Shown in pieces: positions 42,784-49,954 of a DNA stretch of 49,954 nucleotides. The stretch covers positions 1-49,954 of IMG/VR virus record IMGVR_UViG_3300007515_000010. One strand, written 5' to 3'. The notes beneath the pieces were generated by a model that was given only the letters and a program-made list of their open reading frames with translations, was not told the DNA's origin and did no database searches. This stretch comes from a virus. The stretch's first letter is position 1, and the number at the start of each line of letters is the position of its first letter. A program made the translations under genes and the position numbers.

Positions 42784-42960
42784 CTATTCTATAGGTTTCA
42801 TTTTTTCTGTTATACGTTCCTTACCGCAATGAGGACAATATGATCTCCCTTCAGGATATACGTTCATTGCCTTGTCATGCATTAAAGCAATTGACCACCA
42901 GTTTTTACACTCACTACAAGTGAAGTGAAACAAAATTTCTATTGTATAACGGTGCGTCAT
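42784..42960 (-). CDS. 58-residue zinc ribbon protein
   Basis: MTHRYTIEILFHFTCSECKN, WWSIA, then YCPHCGKERI: two CxxC pairs 24 residues apart. The ATG overlaps the stop of the HNH gene (ATGA). Single zinc ribbons like this accompany many phage replication modules; partner unknown. Stretch 42616-42783 that follows has no gene and holds the promoter at its left end plus an inverted pair TACCTGTA (42692) and TACAGGTA (42771). Confidence 0.7.
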   Translation of the reverse strand: MTHRYTIEILFHFTCSECKNWWSIALMHDKAMNVYPEGRSYCPHCGKERITEKMKPIE

Positions 42961-43442
42961 TTCTCTAAATATTTTATTGCTTTTTTCATTACATCTACAT
43001 CGTCTTTAAAGTGTCCTATTCCTGTATTACAATTAAGGCATAGTAATCCTCTTATTTTGCCTGTCTTATGATTGTGATCCACAGAAAGAGGAACACGAGT
43101 TCCCCCCTTACCCTTACGTGAATCTTTTTTTCTAATGTGACCTTTTTCGTTACAAATCATACAAGTTCCACCTTGTGCCTTTAACATTTTTTTGTACTCA
43201 CCTAAATCTATTCCGTATTTGTAACGGAGCCTCCAGTCTACCTCTCTTTTCCTAATTCTAGGATAGTCATCCCTTCTTCGTTCCCTATGGCATTCCTTGC
43301 ATTGTGAATACCTTAATCTTTGTCCTGTCCTCTTAGAGGGTTTCGTTCTTAAATAAAACTCTCCCCATTCTTTTTTCTTCTTACACCATGAACACTCATG
43401 TAAGATGCTATGATCCTCTGCCCTGAGAAGTTTTTTGTACAC
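42957..43442 (-). CDS. EndoVII-like HNH endonuclease
   Basis: 161 residues. GTG start at 43442 in a TAGTG overlap. N-terminal CSWC and CKECHRERRR form one zinc site. The C-terminal half, TCMICNEKG.. LSVDHNHKTGKIRGLLCLNCNTGIGHFKDD, is the recombination endonuclease VII (PF02945) signature with zinc cysteines and the DHxHxTG active site. It may cut branched DNA, or be a free-standing homing-type enzyme. A second junction enzyme (RusA) is at 38654-39034, so both may be used at different stages. Confidence 0.88.
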   Translation of the reverse strand: MYKKLLRAEDHSILHECSWCKKKKEWGEFYLRTKPSKRTGQRLRYSQCKECHRERRRDDYPRIRKREVDWRLRYKYGIDLGEYKKMLKAQGGTCMICNEKGHIRKKDSRKGKGGTRVPLSVDHNHKTGKIRGLLCLNCNTGIGHFKDDVDVMKKAIKYLEK

Positions 43443-43618
43443 TATCTCCCCCTTTGGCTACTTCGCCCCCTCGCCTGTTCGTGTTGATTTTTTAACCTCT
43501 CTAAATGCTTGCGATGGGGGTTGTTAAATTCATCTGCCCTCTTAGCCCTTTCTTTGGCTAATTCTTTTTGAAGCTCAGAGTTACTGAGTCTCTCTAATTG
43601 TCCTACTCTCAGTGCCAT
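43442..43618 (-). CDS. 58-residue basic helical protein
   Basis: MALRVGQLERLSNSELQKEL, then KRADEFNNPHRKHLERLKNQ and an Arg-rich tail. Excellent ribosome site GGGAGGTAT before the ATG. It overlaps the oxygenase gene before it (38 bases) and the HNH GTG after it (TAGTG). No family recognised. Confidence 0.65.
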   Translation of the reverse strand: MALRVGQLERLSNSELQKELAKERAKRADEFNNPHRKHLERLKNQHEQARGRSSQRGR

Positions 43619-44216
43619 ATACCTCCCTTTCTTTTATTACTCTTTCTGGTGTTTTTAAATAACTAAAATTAATAACGTGCCTCGTCTGTGTGTCTGTCTG
43701 TGTGACCATCCTGTGTTTAGTACTCAATGGGAATGTTACTGTCCTGTTAGCTATACTTTCAATTATTGTACCATCCTCTAATTCTGTGTACCCATTGTTT
43801 GTATTAATATAAAAAATAGATGTTGCCCACTCAGAATCCTTATACTTAGGGACATATTTATTTCCAGTAGGTAGTATCCACACCCCTCTTCTTTCCTCTC
43901 TAGGTTCCTCATCTACATGGAACACAGAAGAGTATGGTTGTTGGAGTCTTAAGTTAAAATTTATCCTTATACGAAATAATATAGAAATATCTAACGCTTT
44001 ATGGAATATTCTAAAATAATCTGCATAAATTTGGCTCATCGGAGTACCGTCAAGGTATACCATGTGTTTAAACATTCCGGGCGTAGGTAATATCTCAACA
44101 TCTTTAGAGGACACATATGGGCTAAAGAACCACGGAAATTCTTCAGCATAGACCTGCGTTTTTAAAGTAAGAAAATCTACCTGCGGTAAAAAATCATCTA
44201 TAATAGTAACATCCAT
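43581..44216 (-). CDS. 2-oxoglutarate/Fe(II)-dependent oxygenase-like protein (second of two)
   Basis: 211 residues from ATG 44216, which has GAGGTG four bases upstream; the open frame before it overlaps the first oxygenase. Opening DVTIIDDFLPQVDFLTLKTQ is typical of prolyl-hydroxylase-like proteins. FHVDEEP supplies His-x-Asp, and LSTKHRMV with RHVINFSY near the end supplies the distal His and an Arg for 2-oxoglutarate. Substrate unknown; marine phages often carry such enzymes next to each other. Confidence 0.7.
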   Translation of the reverse strand: MDVTIIDDFLPQVDFLTLKTQVYAEEFPWFFSPYVSSKDVEILPTPGMFKHMVYLDGTPMSQIYADYFRIFHKALDISILFRIRINFNLRLQQPYSSVFHVDEEPREERRGVWILPTGNKYVPKYKDSEWATSIFYINTNNGYTELEDGTIIESIANRTVTFPLSTKHRMVTQTDTQTRHVINFSYLKTPERVIKEREVYGTESRTIRETQ

Positions 44217-44217
44217 A

Positions 44218-44844
44218 CTACACCTCGTTCCACACCATTCCATCTCTGCCAGCTTGAAACCAGCCAGTGATGTACATTTTTTCACCTTCCAGCGGGGGAT
44301 TACCCCTGTGCATATGAGTGAACCCTACAGGCCAGAGTAAGGTTCTCCCCACCTTTGGTTCTATTCTTAATGATTGATGAAGAAATTCAGTTTCACCTCC
44401 CTTTGTTGGAGCCTCCAGATATGTCATATAAGTTAGTATCCTGTCTAGGTATTTATATTCTCCATTTTCATAGTGCCACACATGATACCCCTCGCCTTGC
44501 TTAACCTTATGAATCTTAAATAGGTCATTAAAAATTGGGCCTCCAAATGAAATTGAATACCTATTCATGTAATGGTCAAAGCATTCCTTTAAATAATCAT
44601 AATAAGCCCGACAGGGTGGAATGGGTAAAATAGTAGATACTGTAGGGAGTATATATATAGCCTCATCCCTTCTCAGGGGCAAATCTGTTCTCCCTTCTTG
44701 CAACCCTGTCTCATTCGGTTGTAAAAGATCAATAACTGTCTCATTCTTTTTAGCTAATGCATAATTTTCTACAAATTCTTCGCACAATTCGACAGGGACA
44801 TTATCGTCATATATCCCTATAAATTCTTTATACTCTGCTTTCAT
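44218..44844 (-). CDS. 2-oxoglutarate/Fe(II) oxygenase, prolyl 4-hydroxylase-like (first of two)
   Basis: 208 residues. KVKQGEGYHVWHYENGEYK, ILTYMTYLEAPTKGGETEFL and PKVGRTLLWPVGFTHMHRGNPP, then YITGWF form the double-stranded beta-helix core of the P4Hc group, with GGETEF and the WPxGFTHxHRGN motif holding the distal His. The first iron ligand set is WHYE rather than the usual H-x-D, so activity is likely but the ligand needs care. Acts on an unknown host or phage protein or base. Followed directly by the second oxygenase. Confidence 0.82.
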   Translation of the reverse strand: MKAEYKEFIGIYDDNVPVELCEEFVENYALAKKNETVIDLLQPNETGLQEGRTDLPLRRDEAIYILPTVSTILPIPPCRAYYDYLKECFDHYMNRYSISFGGPIFNDLFKIHKVKQGEGYHVWHYENGEYKYLDRILTYMTYLEAPTKGGETEFLHQSLRIEPKVGRTLLWPVGFTHMHRGNPPLEGEKMYITGWFQAGRDGMVWNEV

Positions 44845-44848
44845 TTAA

Positions 44849-44989
44849 TTACCATAAATTAGAATTTATTATTAGGAAGGTTTGACCTGAAAGGAATAGA
44901 TTCCATTCATGAAAGAATGATATGTATGAATATACAAAACCTAATAATATTAGTCCTTTAAATCCTACCCTATATATTTCTTTTGACAT
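44849..44989 (-). CDS. Possible 46-residue single-span membrane protein
   Basis: MSKEIYRVGFKGLILLGFVY SYISFF then WNLFLSG.. FLIINSNLW. One clear hydrophobic segment after a basic start. AAGGAG lies directly against the ATG, closer than usual, so expression is uncertain. It fills the gap between two genes. Confidence 0.35.
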   Translation of the reverse strand: MSKEIYRVGFKGLILLGFVYSYISFFHEWNLFLSGQTFLIINSNLW

Positions 44990-45032
44990 CTCCTTATCTC
45001 GCTGAGGTTTGTTAGTATGACATATTCTTTAA

Positions 45033-45824
45033 TTATTTGTAATGTTTTGTTTTACCATCTCTAAAGTTTTGAAGAGTCTTTCCGTTTAAATTCATGAGTT
45101 GAAACTTCGATCTGCTAATAACTAAATCCTTTTGTTGTTGATCCTTCACTTTTTTACTTGGTTCAGTAGTATTTTCTAGTTTTGTATTTATTCTTTTAAA
45201 AGGGATAAGTTGAACCATAGGGTCTCCCGCCTTAAATTTTATTACCTTATCCCTAGTATTGAAACGAAGGAATGCTTTTATTTCATGACATGATGTTGGT
45301 TTCTGATCCGCATCAAGTACCCCCCAGCATTGGTCAAAGTCACTACTATATTCGTAAAATGGTTTACAGAATAAAATACTCCACCCTTTAGGTGTTTCGA
45401 TTATAAATGGTGAATCGACTTTAATTAAATCCTCTGCACCTTCGTCAGAATGAAACGGACATCCGCCTACTTGCTCCTTATTGTGTGGTCGAATAATCTC
45501 TTCAGAACCAAAAAGAGGAGGCAATCTCCATGAAACCAAACCGTTATCTGCTACGTAAAATTCAACATCGTGAACCCATCTCACCATATAACCACAGTTA
45601 ATAAAATCAAAAACGCCGGGGCAATATTTAAAGGTGTCGTGCTTATCGGTTACGAATTTATTCTGAGCTATCTGTCTTTCTTCAGTGAAGAAGGGTGATA
45701 ATTTCTTCCACCACTTTTGACCAGATTTTGATGCTGGTAATACTGGATATAACCCTGCTAACCTCTTCATACTTTCAGATACGATTGGAGATGGTGATAC
45801 TCTAATCGTTGGTGTTTTAAACAT
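45033..45824 (-). CDS. Conserved phage protein of unknown function
   Basis: 263 residues. PASKSGQKWWKKLSPF.. FKYCPGVFDFINCGYMVRWVHDVEFYV resembles a family seen in many marine phages (W-W-K-x-L-x-P, then C-P-(G)-x-x-D-(F)). Possible double-stranded beta-helix-like layout with HSDEGAED, and AGDPMVQLIPFKRI near the end, which would suit a cupin-like or oxygenase-related fold near the two oxygenases. This is not confirmed. Tail is Lys-rich. Starts within the end of the gene before it. Confidence 0.6.
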   Translation of the reverse strand: MFKTPTIRVSPSPIVSESMKRLAGLYPVLPASKSGQKWWKKLSPFFTEERQIAQNKFVTDKHDTFKYCPGVFDFINCGYMVRWVHDVEFYVADNGLVSWRLPPLFGSEEIIRPHNKEQVGGCPFHSDEGAEDLIKVDSPFIIETPKGWSILFCKPFYEYSSDFDQCWGVLDADQKPTSCHEIKAFLRFNTRDKVIKFKAGDPMVQLIPFKRINTKLENTTEPSKKVKDQQQKDLVISRSKFQLMNLNGKTLQNFRDGKTKHYK

Positions 45825-46086
45825 CCTTCCTCTCGCCTGTTAATAAATAGTTTAATGCATTTACTGCACCTTTCTTTTCCTTAATGCTCATATGCTTGGT
45901 GACTTGCACGTTCTCGTACAAAGCGTCCTCGATCTGCTTGATGGCAAACTCAAGACCTTCTATCCTACCTCTGAATATATCCTCGTCACGATGCTCGATC
46001 TCCACATTCTGCATATAACCTAAAGACTTTTGATCTTCAGCAAGTGATTCCTTTAAAGTATCCAATACTTGTTCCATTTCTTTCAT
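45817..46086 (-). CDS. Small coiled-coil protein
   Basis: 89 residues, almost all helix: MEQVLDTLKESLAEDQKSLG, then RGRIEGLEFAIKQIEDALYE. ATGA overlap with the gene before and eight-base overlap after. No family recognised. Confidence 0.6.
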   Translation of the reverse strand: MKEMEQVLDTLKESLAEDQKSLGYMQNVEIEHRDEDIFRGRIEGLEFAIKQIEDALYENVQVTKHMSIKEKKGAVNALNYLLTGERKDV

Positions 46087-46559
46087 ACGTTCCTTTCTAG
46101 GAACACAGGTGAGTGTTCGCCCACATATGATCCTCTAATGTTAAATTCAAAATGTTCCAACGCTTCTTCTGGTGAGCATCCCTCGCCATATATACGGTGC
46201 TGGATAATGTCTAACACTTCCTGTGTGTCATAGCAGAATGCAGACAGGTTGATTCGCTCCACGATTCCTACTATCGCCTCGTCAAAAAACTCTCGTGGCT
46301 CTAGCATCATTAGGTCTGGATGAGTTTCTTCCCATATCTCCATACATGGGCGAAGATGGTTGTCTACTTTTTTGTCAGACCCTGCCTCCATTCTACTGCG
46401 AACATCATTCCACTCTGCTTCACGTAATTTTATTCTTCTGATATTCTCTTGATCATTAAGATCACTATCACGCTTCTCACGTTCTTCAAATGGGATACCA
46501 CGCATAACACTCTTTTCGGAATCACGCTTTCGCATTGCATCAAAATCATAATTCGTCAT
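46083..46559 (-). CDS. Hypothetical helical protein
   Basis: 158 residues from ATG 46559: GGAGG is six bases upstream, better than for the ATG at 46565 (one base). Charged helices (KRDSDLNDQENIRRIKLREA), then a folded part HPDLMMLEPREFFDEAIVG.. VLDIIQHRIYGEGCSPEEAL. No family recognised. Coupled by overlap with both neighbours. Confidence 0.6.
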   Translation of the reverse strand: MTNYDFDAMRKRDSEKSVMRGIPFEEREKRDSDLNDQENIRRIKLREAEWNDVRSRMEAGSDKKVDNHLRPCMEIWEETHPDLMMLEPREFFDEAIVGIVERINLSAFCYDTQEVLDIIQHRIYGEGCSPEEALEHFEFNIRGSYVGEHSPVFLERNV

Positions 46560-46719
46560 GATCATCCTCCTTCGGTTTAGTGTAAAATATTACTTGAGCG
46601 TGTACCTCCTTGTCTTTATCTTCTACCCATGCAAACTCCCAATTTGTGTGACCAAGTTCTGCCTCACAGTATGCATCCAAATAATCCGTTGAATATTTTG
46701 TTAGATTTTTTAATTCCAT
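46546..46719 (-). CDS. 57-residue acidic protein
   Basis: MELKNLTKYSTDYLDAYCEA.. WEFAWVEDKDKEVHAQVIFY.. with a strand-like second half. Ribosome site GGAGG five bases before the ATG. The tail overlaps the next gene and contains its ribosome site. No family recognised. Confidence 0.65.
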   Translation of the reverse strand: MELKNLTKYSTDYLDAYCEAELGHTNWEFAWVEDKDKEVHAQVIFYTKPKEDDHDEL

Positions 46720-46744
46720 TTTGCCTCCTTTTAGCCCTTATGAT

Positions 46745-46918
46745 TCATCCTGTACTATTGTTTTCGTTGCTTAGACGGCGATCTGAAGCCTTTTTTTCTT
46801 CGTCAATCGCCAATTTCTTTAAATGTTCCAGTTCTTGGTCAGATAATTCTGAAAGCAAACCCTTCAGTTCTTCCAGCAGAATTGGAATCTTACTCCACTC
46901 ACTATCCCTGAAGTACAT
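46745..46918 (-). CDS. 57-residue coiled-coil protein
   Basis: MYFRDSEWSKIPILLEELKG, LLSELSDQELEHLKKLAIDE: two amphipathic helices. ATG lies inside the end of the glycosylase gene, with GGAG five bases upstream. No family recognised. Confidence 0.6.
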   Translation of the reverse strand: MYFRDSEWSKIPILLEELKGLLSELSDQELEHLKKLAIDEEKKASDRRLSNENNSTG

Positions 46919-47558
46919 ATGAACTCCAGATTGCTTGGTCTGCCTGAGCTAGAGTCTTCATCTTATTTTGTGTCATGTAATCTTTCATGTAGACCTTAGC
47001 AATTCCTTCAATGCTTGCATACGTAAAAATGCTGGTAGGTGTGGTCTTGGGTATGTAGTCAGGATCATAACAATGCTTGTCCCTGACAAATTTTAGGATG
47101 TGTGTGTCCAACGGTACACAATCAGCTTCAGGATCAGAGTGTAGCTTGAAGAATCGTGCAGTCTTCTTACCTACTGACGGTATCTGTTCCAGATCATATA
47201 CGGATGCCTCCCTGAGCCAATCCCCAATGCAGAACCCATCCAAATATTTCAATAATTGCCCCCACCAATCAAGGAATTTAGCCCATTGATTATACTTACC
47301 AAACCTGTAAGTCCTTAGTAGGTCTACCCCATCATTACAGTTTACTAGGTAATGTATTACGCCTGTCTCAGGTCGATTACCTGCTTCTTGGTAGTATGGA
47401 TTCTCGACAAACATTTCGCTAATAAAGTCTGAAAGTTCATTTACTTTCTGTGCAGTTGTGTCTGACTTTTTCCCTGCGACTGCAACGCAAAATGTAAGAA
47501 ACTCCTGAAGTTCCCTGTCGGTACGCTTGTAGTTTGTTATATTATGTTGATCTATCAT
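46902..47558 (-). CDS. HhH-GPD DNA glycosylase (EndoIII-like)
   Basis: 218 residues from ATG 47558 (GGAGACAAAATG, the same site as at 42585). LEQIPSVGKKTARFF is the helix-hairpin-helix with the Lys used by bifunctional glycosylases, and VPLDTHILKFV carries the conserved catalytic Asp. The C-terminal four-cysteine Fe-S loop of EndoIII is absent. It should excise damaged bases and nick DNA; in a phage it may repair its own DNA or act on modified bases. Part of the compact - strand unit. Confidence 0.85.
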   Translation of the reverse strand: MIDQHNITNYKRTDRELQEFLTFCVAVAGKKSDTTAQKVNELSDFISEMFVENPYYQEAGNRPETGVIHYLVNCNDGVDLLRTYRFGKYNQWAKFLDWWGQLLKYLDGFCIGDWLREASVYDLEQIPSVGKKTARFFKLHSDPEADCVPLDTHILKFVRDKHCYDPDYIPKTTPTSIFTYASIEGIAKVYMKDYMTQNKMKTLAQADQAIWSSYVLQG

Positions 47559-47754
47559 TTTGTCTCCATCTAAGAAATGGTGTTTGTCTAAAGTGTAAAT
47601 CATGAGAACAATCCCTCCCTTCGCCCATATATGCCCATTGGGGAGAATCCTCCTCTGACCACGTTACAGAACTTATTTTAGGGAACCTGTATTCGTATCC
47701 AGCATCCCTCATTTCTTGTTCATCATTAAACTGATATAATGAATAAAATCTCAT
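47542..47754 (-). CDS. Hypothetical protein, 70 residues
   Basis: MRFYSLYQFNDEQEMRDAGY.. SVTWSEEDSPQWAYMGEGRD, aromatic-rich and acidic. Overlaps the glycosylase start by 17 bases and the gene before by four (ATGA). No family recognised. Confidence 0.55.
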   Translation of the reverse strand: MRFYSLYQFNDEQEMRDAGYEYRFPKISSVTWSEEDSPQWAYMGEGRDCSHDLHFRQTPFLRWRQNDRST

Positions 47755-47996
47755 CCCTCTCCTGATAAATTATATTGTACGATATCATCGTCAGTATAGT
47801 CATCCACATCGACAATGAATTCCCTGACTATAATGCGTTTGTTTTCACCAATAAATTTATCCTCCAGCACTCTGCCAGTTTTTTTTGCTGTTTTATTCTT
47901 TCGCCAGTCAAGTAATCTCCTTGCATTAACCTCTGCTACTTCGTCATTTTCCCATGTAACAGTAAGTATTATCTGCATTCCTCCTCCCCTCGTCAT
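47751..47996 (-). CDS. Hypothetical protein, 81 residues
   Basis: MTRGGGMQIILTVTWENDEVAEVNARRLLDW.. RIIVREFIVDVDDYTDDDIVQ. Two ATGs (47996 and 47978) both have GGAGG upstream. Alpha/beta with an acidic end. No family recognised. Confidence 0.55.
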   Translation of the reverse strand: MTRGGGMQIILTVTWENDEVAEVNARRLLDWRKNKTAKKTGRVLEDKFIGENKRIIVREFIVDVDDYTDDDIVQYNLSGEG

Positions 47997-48004
47997 TTGT
48001 CCTC

Positions 48005-48259
48005 CTATTTATTAAGAATATTCTCTAGTGTATATGCACGTCCTGTGCCTCTATCGTGTTTAAAGTCTCTTCCACAGTTAGGACAATACAAATGTTCAAT
48101 TCCCTCAAATGGTAATTTGCTTGTCATAATCATATACTTTCGCTTATTCCCACAATACGCACACTCAACCTCATAACTTGTTATGGTTGATCTTCGCCTG
48201 TTGATCTTTTCCACCAATCCGTTTGAGTTGGTTTGAGTTGGTTTGGGTTCCTTTTCCAT
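48005..48259 (-). CDS. Zinc ribbon protein
   Basis: 84 residues. CAYCGNKRKYMIM and YCPNCGRDFKHDRGT form a two-CxxC zinc ribbon. The first 20 residues (KPTQTNSNG) are coded by repeated GTTTGAGTTG units of the element at 48221-48499. AAGGAG six bases before the ATG. May bind the nearby DNA, but this is unproven. Confidence 0.7.
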   Translation of the reverse strand: MEKEPKPTQTNSNGLVEKINRRRSTITSYEVECAYCGNKRKYMIMTSKLPFEGIEHLYCPNCGRDFKHDRGTGRAYTLENILNK

Positions 48260-48499
48260 GCGTATCTCCTTGATATTGCTTAATTTCAGTTTTCGTTTGA
48301 GTGTTTGGGTACCCCCCCCTATCTGTGAGGGAAAATAAATAAGTCTCGCCAGAGATACCCCTACCCACTCAAACGGTCAAACGTAGGTAATTAATATAAG
48401 TAATATATATATATATTATTATATAATTAGTAACTTACAGGTCATTTCATCAACGGATGAGTTACTCAGGATTTACCCAAACGAACTCAAGGTTTGAGT
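48221..48499. repeat. GTTTGRGT repeat cluster around an AT-only stretch (candidate origin)
   Basis: GTTTG(A/G)GT occurs at 48221, 48231, 48241, 48295 and 48303 (+) and 48492 (+), and inverted at 48367-48374 and 48475-48482. A near-perfect 14-base inverted repeat (48469-48482 and 48492-48505) contains the last two. Between them is an AT-rich run, about 48388-48430. Stretch 48260-48528 carries no gene. Iterons beside an AT-rich unwinding region are the usual plan of replication origins. A run of eight C at 48312-48319 lies next to the fifth copy. Confidence 0.5.
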
Positions 48500-48528
48500 A
48501 AATCCGTATATCCGTATATGAGCATATC

Positions 48529-49299
48529 CTATATAGCACTAACTTGATCCAATATGCCACAGTACTTATCAAACACTTTATGCATTCCTTGCGAGCGTTT
48601 AATTTGATCTCCATAAAAGCTATTTTTAGCTACATGGGTAAAGGCGTGTTTCAGGTCAAGCATACTTTTGCCAGTTGTATTGTACTTGAAACTTGGTTTT
48701 CGCCATTCACCATCAACCGCAGTAATCTTTGTCTTTTGCAGACACCCCTCACGCACACATTCCATCATCAAGTGATCAGCTTGTGCATATGAAAGTTTCA
48801 CGTCTCGATACCTATTATTACGATTGTGTAAATTAGTGTCCAGTTGCAGAATATCCCTGCTTAATTCGTCTATCCTGAGTTGTGCAGTATCACTAATATT
48901 CTTAGTGTGTTTGGTACCCGGTATTTCTGCTTCGATGAGAAAGGACATATTGTCGCATATGAAGAATCGGTCTCCTATCCCACCTCTGAGGCTAAATTTT
49001 TGAGAATTAGAATGTCTAAACCCCATGAACATTTCGTAATCCCCTTCAAAATTACCGTCTTTTCGGAGACCTAATGCTCCAAACATTTCAGTTCCCTTCT
49101 TGCCTGAAACGCCGTATTTCTCCCAAACAACAGAGTAATTGGTATTTTTAGCAACGGACTTTTTGAACATATCAGCAACTCTATGATGAGCAACTGGTCG
49201 ATGTGTTGGACTTTGTGGCTCATAGTGTACTGAATTCATTGCCTGTAATTGTTCGTATGTCTGCGGTACAGCACCGCAGTGCAAAATGAAGTTACTCAT
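48529..49299 (-). CDS. DUF932-family phage/plasmid protein
   Basis: 256 residues. GFRHSNSQKFSLRGGIGDRFFICDNMSF fits the DUF932 pattern (replication-associated protein found on phages and plasmids, role unclear). The N-terminal part QLQAMNSVHYEPQSPTHRPV and HRVADMFKKSVAKN belong to the same family. Located directly upstream of the candidate origin on the - strand reading, next to the serine recombinase. Ribosome site GGGGGAAGT before the ATG. Confidence 0.7.
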   Translation of the reverse strand: MSNFILHCGAVPQTYEQLQAMNSVHYEPQSPTHRPVAHHRVADMFKKSVAKNTNYSVVWEKYGVSGKKGTEMFGALGLRKDGNFEGDYEMFMGFRHSNSQKFSLRGGIGDRFFICDNMSFLIEAEIPGTKHTKNISDTAQLRIDELSRDILQLDTNLHNRNNRYRDVKLSYAQADHLMMECVREGCLQKTKITAVDGEWRKPSFKYNTTGKSMLDLKHAFTHVAKNSFYGDQIKRSQGMHKVFDKYCGILDQVSAI

Positions 49300-49309
49300 A
49301 CTTCCCCCT

Positions 49310-49954
49310 TTATTGGATTAATCGCATTATTTGCGATCTATGGAAGGGTTGATTCGTACTAGGCTGAACCCACCCCTGTGATGCCAATATCTCTGCGATC
49401 TTGGCGTAAGATTTTCTTTCCTTCCTTAACTTTCTAATCTTTTTCTGGAGCGTCCTGTATCTCATGACTCCATATATTTCCTTCAACGACTTTCTTCCCT
49501 CACATTTACCTGTCTCTTTCCTTTTTCGGTCTCTCGCCACTCTCATTCTTTGACATAGAACTGATTTCTCATACCCTGAGATACAGGCAAGGATTTGTCT
49601 AATCATGGTTAAACTTGGAGAGTCTCCAGAATAATAATCTGGTGCATCGACTGGTATTACTGTCAATCCCATCTCTTTAAGTTTTAAGAGGGAAACTTCC
49701 TGAACGATGACATCTCTTGAGAATCTTGAGGATGACTCCACAAGAATAGTATTACAGGAATTCTCAATACACCATTCTGCTAATTCTCCAAATCCCTTCC
49801 TATCCAAAGGCATATCTGATGCAGATACTGCTTGGTCATATGCCCCATTCACAATCTTGTAATCGTTTTGTTTGGCATACCTCGCCACAGCATCTTTCTG
49901 GCGAGATTCACTATCACCATCCAGATTGGTTGCACTTGAGGTGCGTATGTAAAT
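49310..49954 (-). CDS. Serine recombinase (resolvase/invertase type), cut by window edge
   Basis: The frame runs to the right edge. The visible start reads IYIRTSSATNLDGDSESRQKD, the N-terminal strand with RTSS, where the nucleophilic serine lies. VESSSRFSRD and KSVLCQRMRVARDRKRKETG are the second and third motifs of the resolvase domain, and SYAKIAEILASQGWV.. SQIMRLI is the DNA-binding helix-turn-helix. A GTG at 49888 would give a shorter product lacking the serine, so it is not the start. Total visible length is 214 residues. It could integrate, invert or resolve DNA; no att or inverted site was seen in this window. Confidence 0.85.
   Translation of the reverse strand: MYIRTSSATNLDGDSESRQKDAVARYAKQNDYKIVNGAYDQAVSASDMPLDRKGFGELAEWCIENSCNTILVESSSRFSRDVIVQEVSLLKLKEMGLTVIPVDAPDYYSGDSPSLTMIRQILACISGYEKSVLCQRMRVARDRKRKETGKCEGRKSLKEIYGVMRYRTLQKKIRKLRKERKSYAKIAEILASQGWVQPSTNQPFHRSQIMRLIQ

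Noticed and set aside
48312-48319. Run of eight C as a phase-variable switch
   Set aside because: It lies outside any gene and no switching target is evident; may also be prone to sequencing error.
48171-48368. 65-codon - strand frame upstream of the zinc ribbon gene
   Set aside because: Overlaps the zinc ribbon gene in another frame, is made of the repeat cluster and has no ribosome site.

Overview
The window reads as part of the genome of a tailed double-stranded DNA phage, most likely podovirus-like and from an aquatic or marine setting. The evidence is the C-terminal end of an N4-gp56-type major capsid protein at the left edge, a head-tail adaptor, a gp12/nozzle-like protein, several tail-fibre genes, a lysis block with a lipobox lipoprotein (which points to a Gram-negative host), and a replication and nucleotide-metabolism block. 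The sequence is AT-leaning and very tightly packed, with many ATGA or TAATG overlaps. No terminase, portal, DNA polymerase or RNA polymerase gene is seen, so the genome continues past both edges. No tRNA, rRNA or CRISPR array was recognised. The host cannot be named from the sequence.

Layout. Positions 1-34278 are all on the + strand. In order they hold: capsid end and a second virion protein (1-979), separated and followed by hairpin terminators; adaptor and a run of small very basic proteins (1046-4154); tail fibres and collar-like proteins (4164-9379); a lysis block with two M15 peptidases, a lipoprotein and membrane proteins (about 10000-12644); another collar fibre, a nozzle-like protein and its partners (12717-17991); then four large proteins, the last being a 3390-residue giant (17993-34278). 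Positions 34275-49954 are all on the - strand, read right to left: serine recombinase (cut by the window edge), DUF932 protein, zinc ribbons, HhH-GPD glycosylase, many small proteins, two 2-oxoglutarate oxygenases, an HNH endonuclease, Cas4-like nuclease, P-loop ATPase, DUF669 protein with an SSB-like tail, RusA resolvase, primase-helicase and a B12-dependent ribonucleotide reductase. The two arms meet tail to tail and share a TTAA tetranucleotide at 34275-34278.

The right arm looks like a DNA replication and recombination module (ATPase, DUF669, RecB-type nuclease, EndoVII-like HNH enzyme, RusA, TOPRIM/helicase), fed by a ribonucleotide reductase. The left arm builds the virion and lyses the cell. 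The most notable object is the giant protein. It strings together polyvalent-protein-type modules, a metallopeptidase-like HExxxH motif and a retropepsin/RimB-like aspartic protease domain, followed by seven copies of a short K-x-S-R-K motif at apparent module boundaries. This suggests a possible self-processing polyprotein. A second notable object is a cluster of eight GTTTGRGT elements around an AT-only stretch (48221-48499), a candidate origin. Eight reliable or plausible genes under 60 codons were found by reading the gaps directly. Family names are from recall of conserved motifs; no database search was run.
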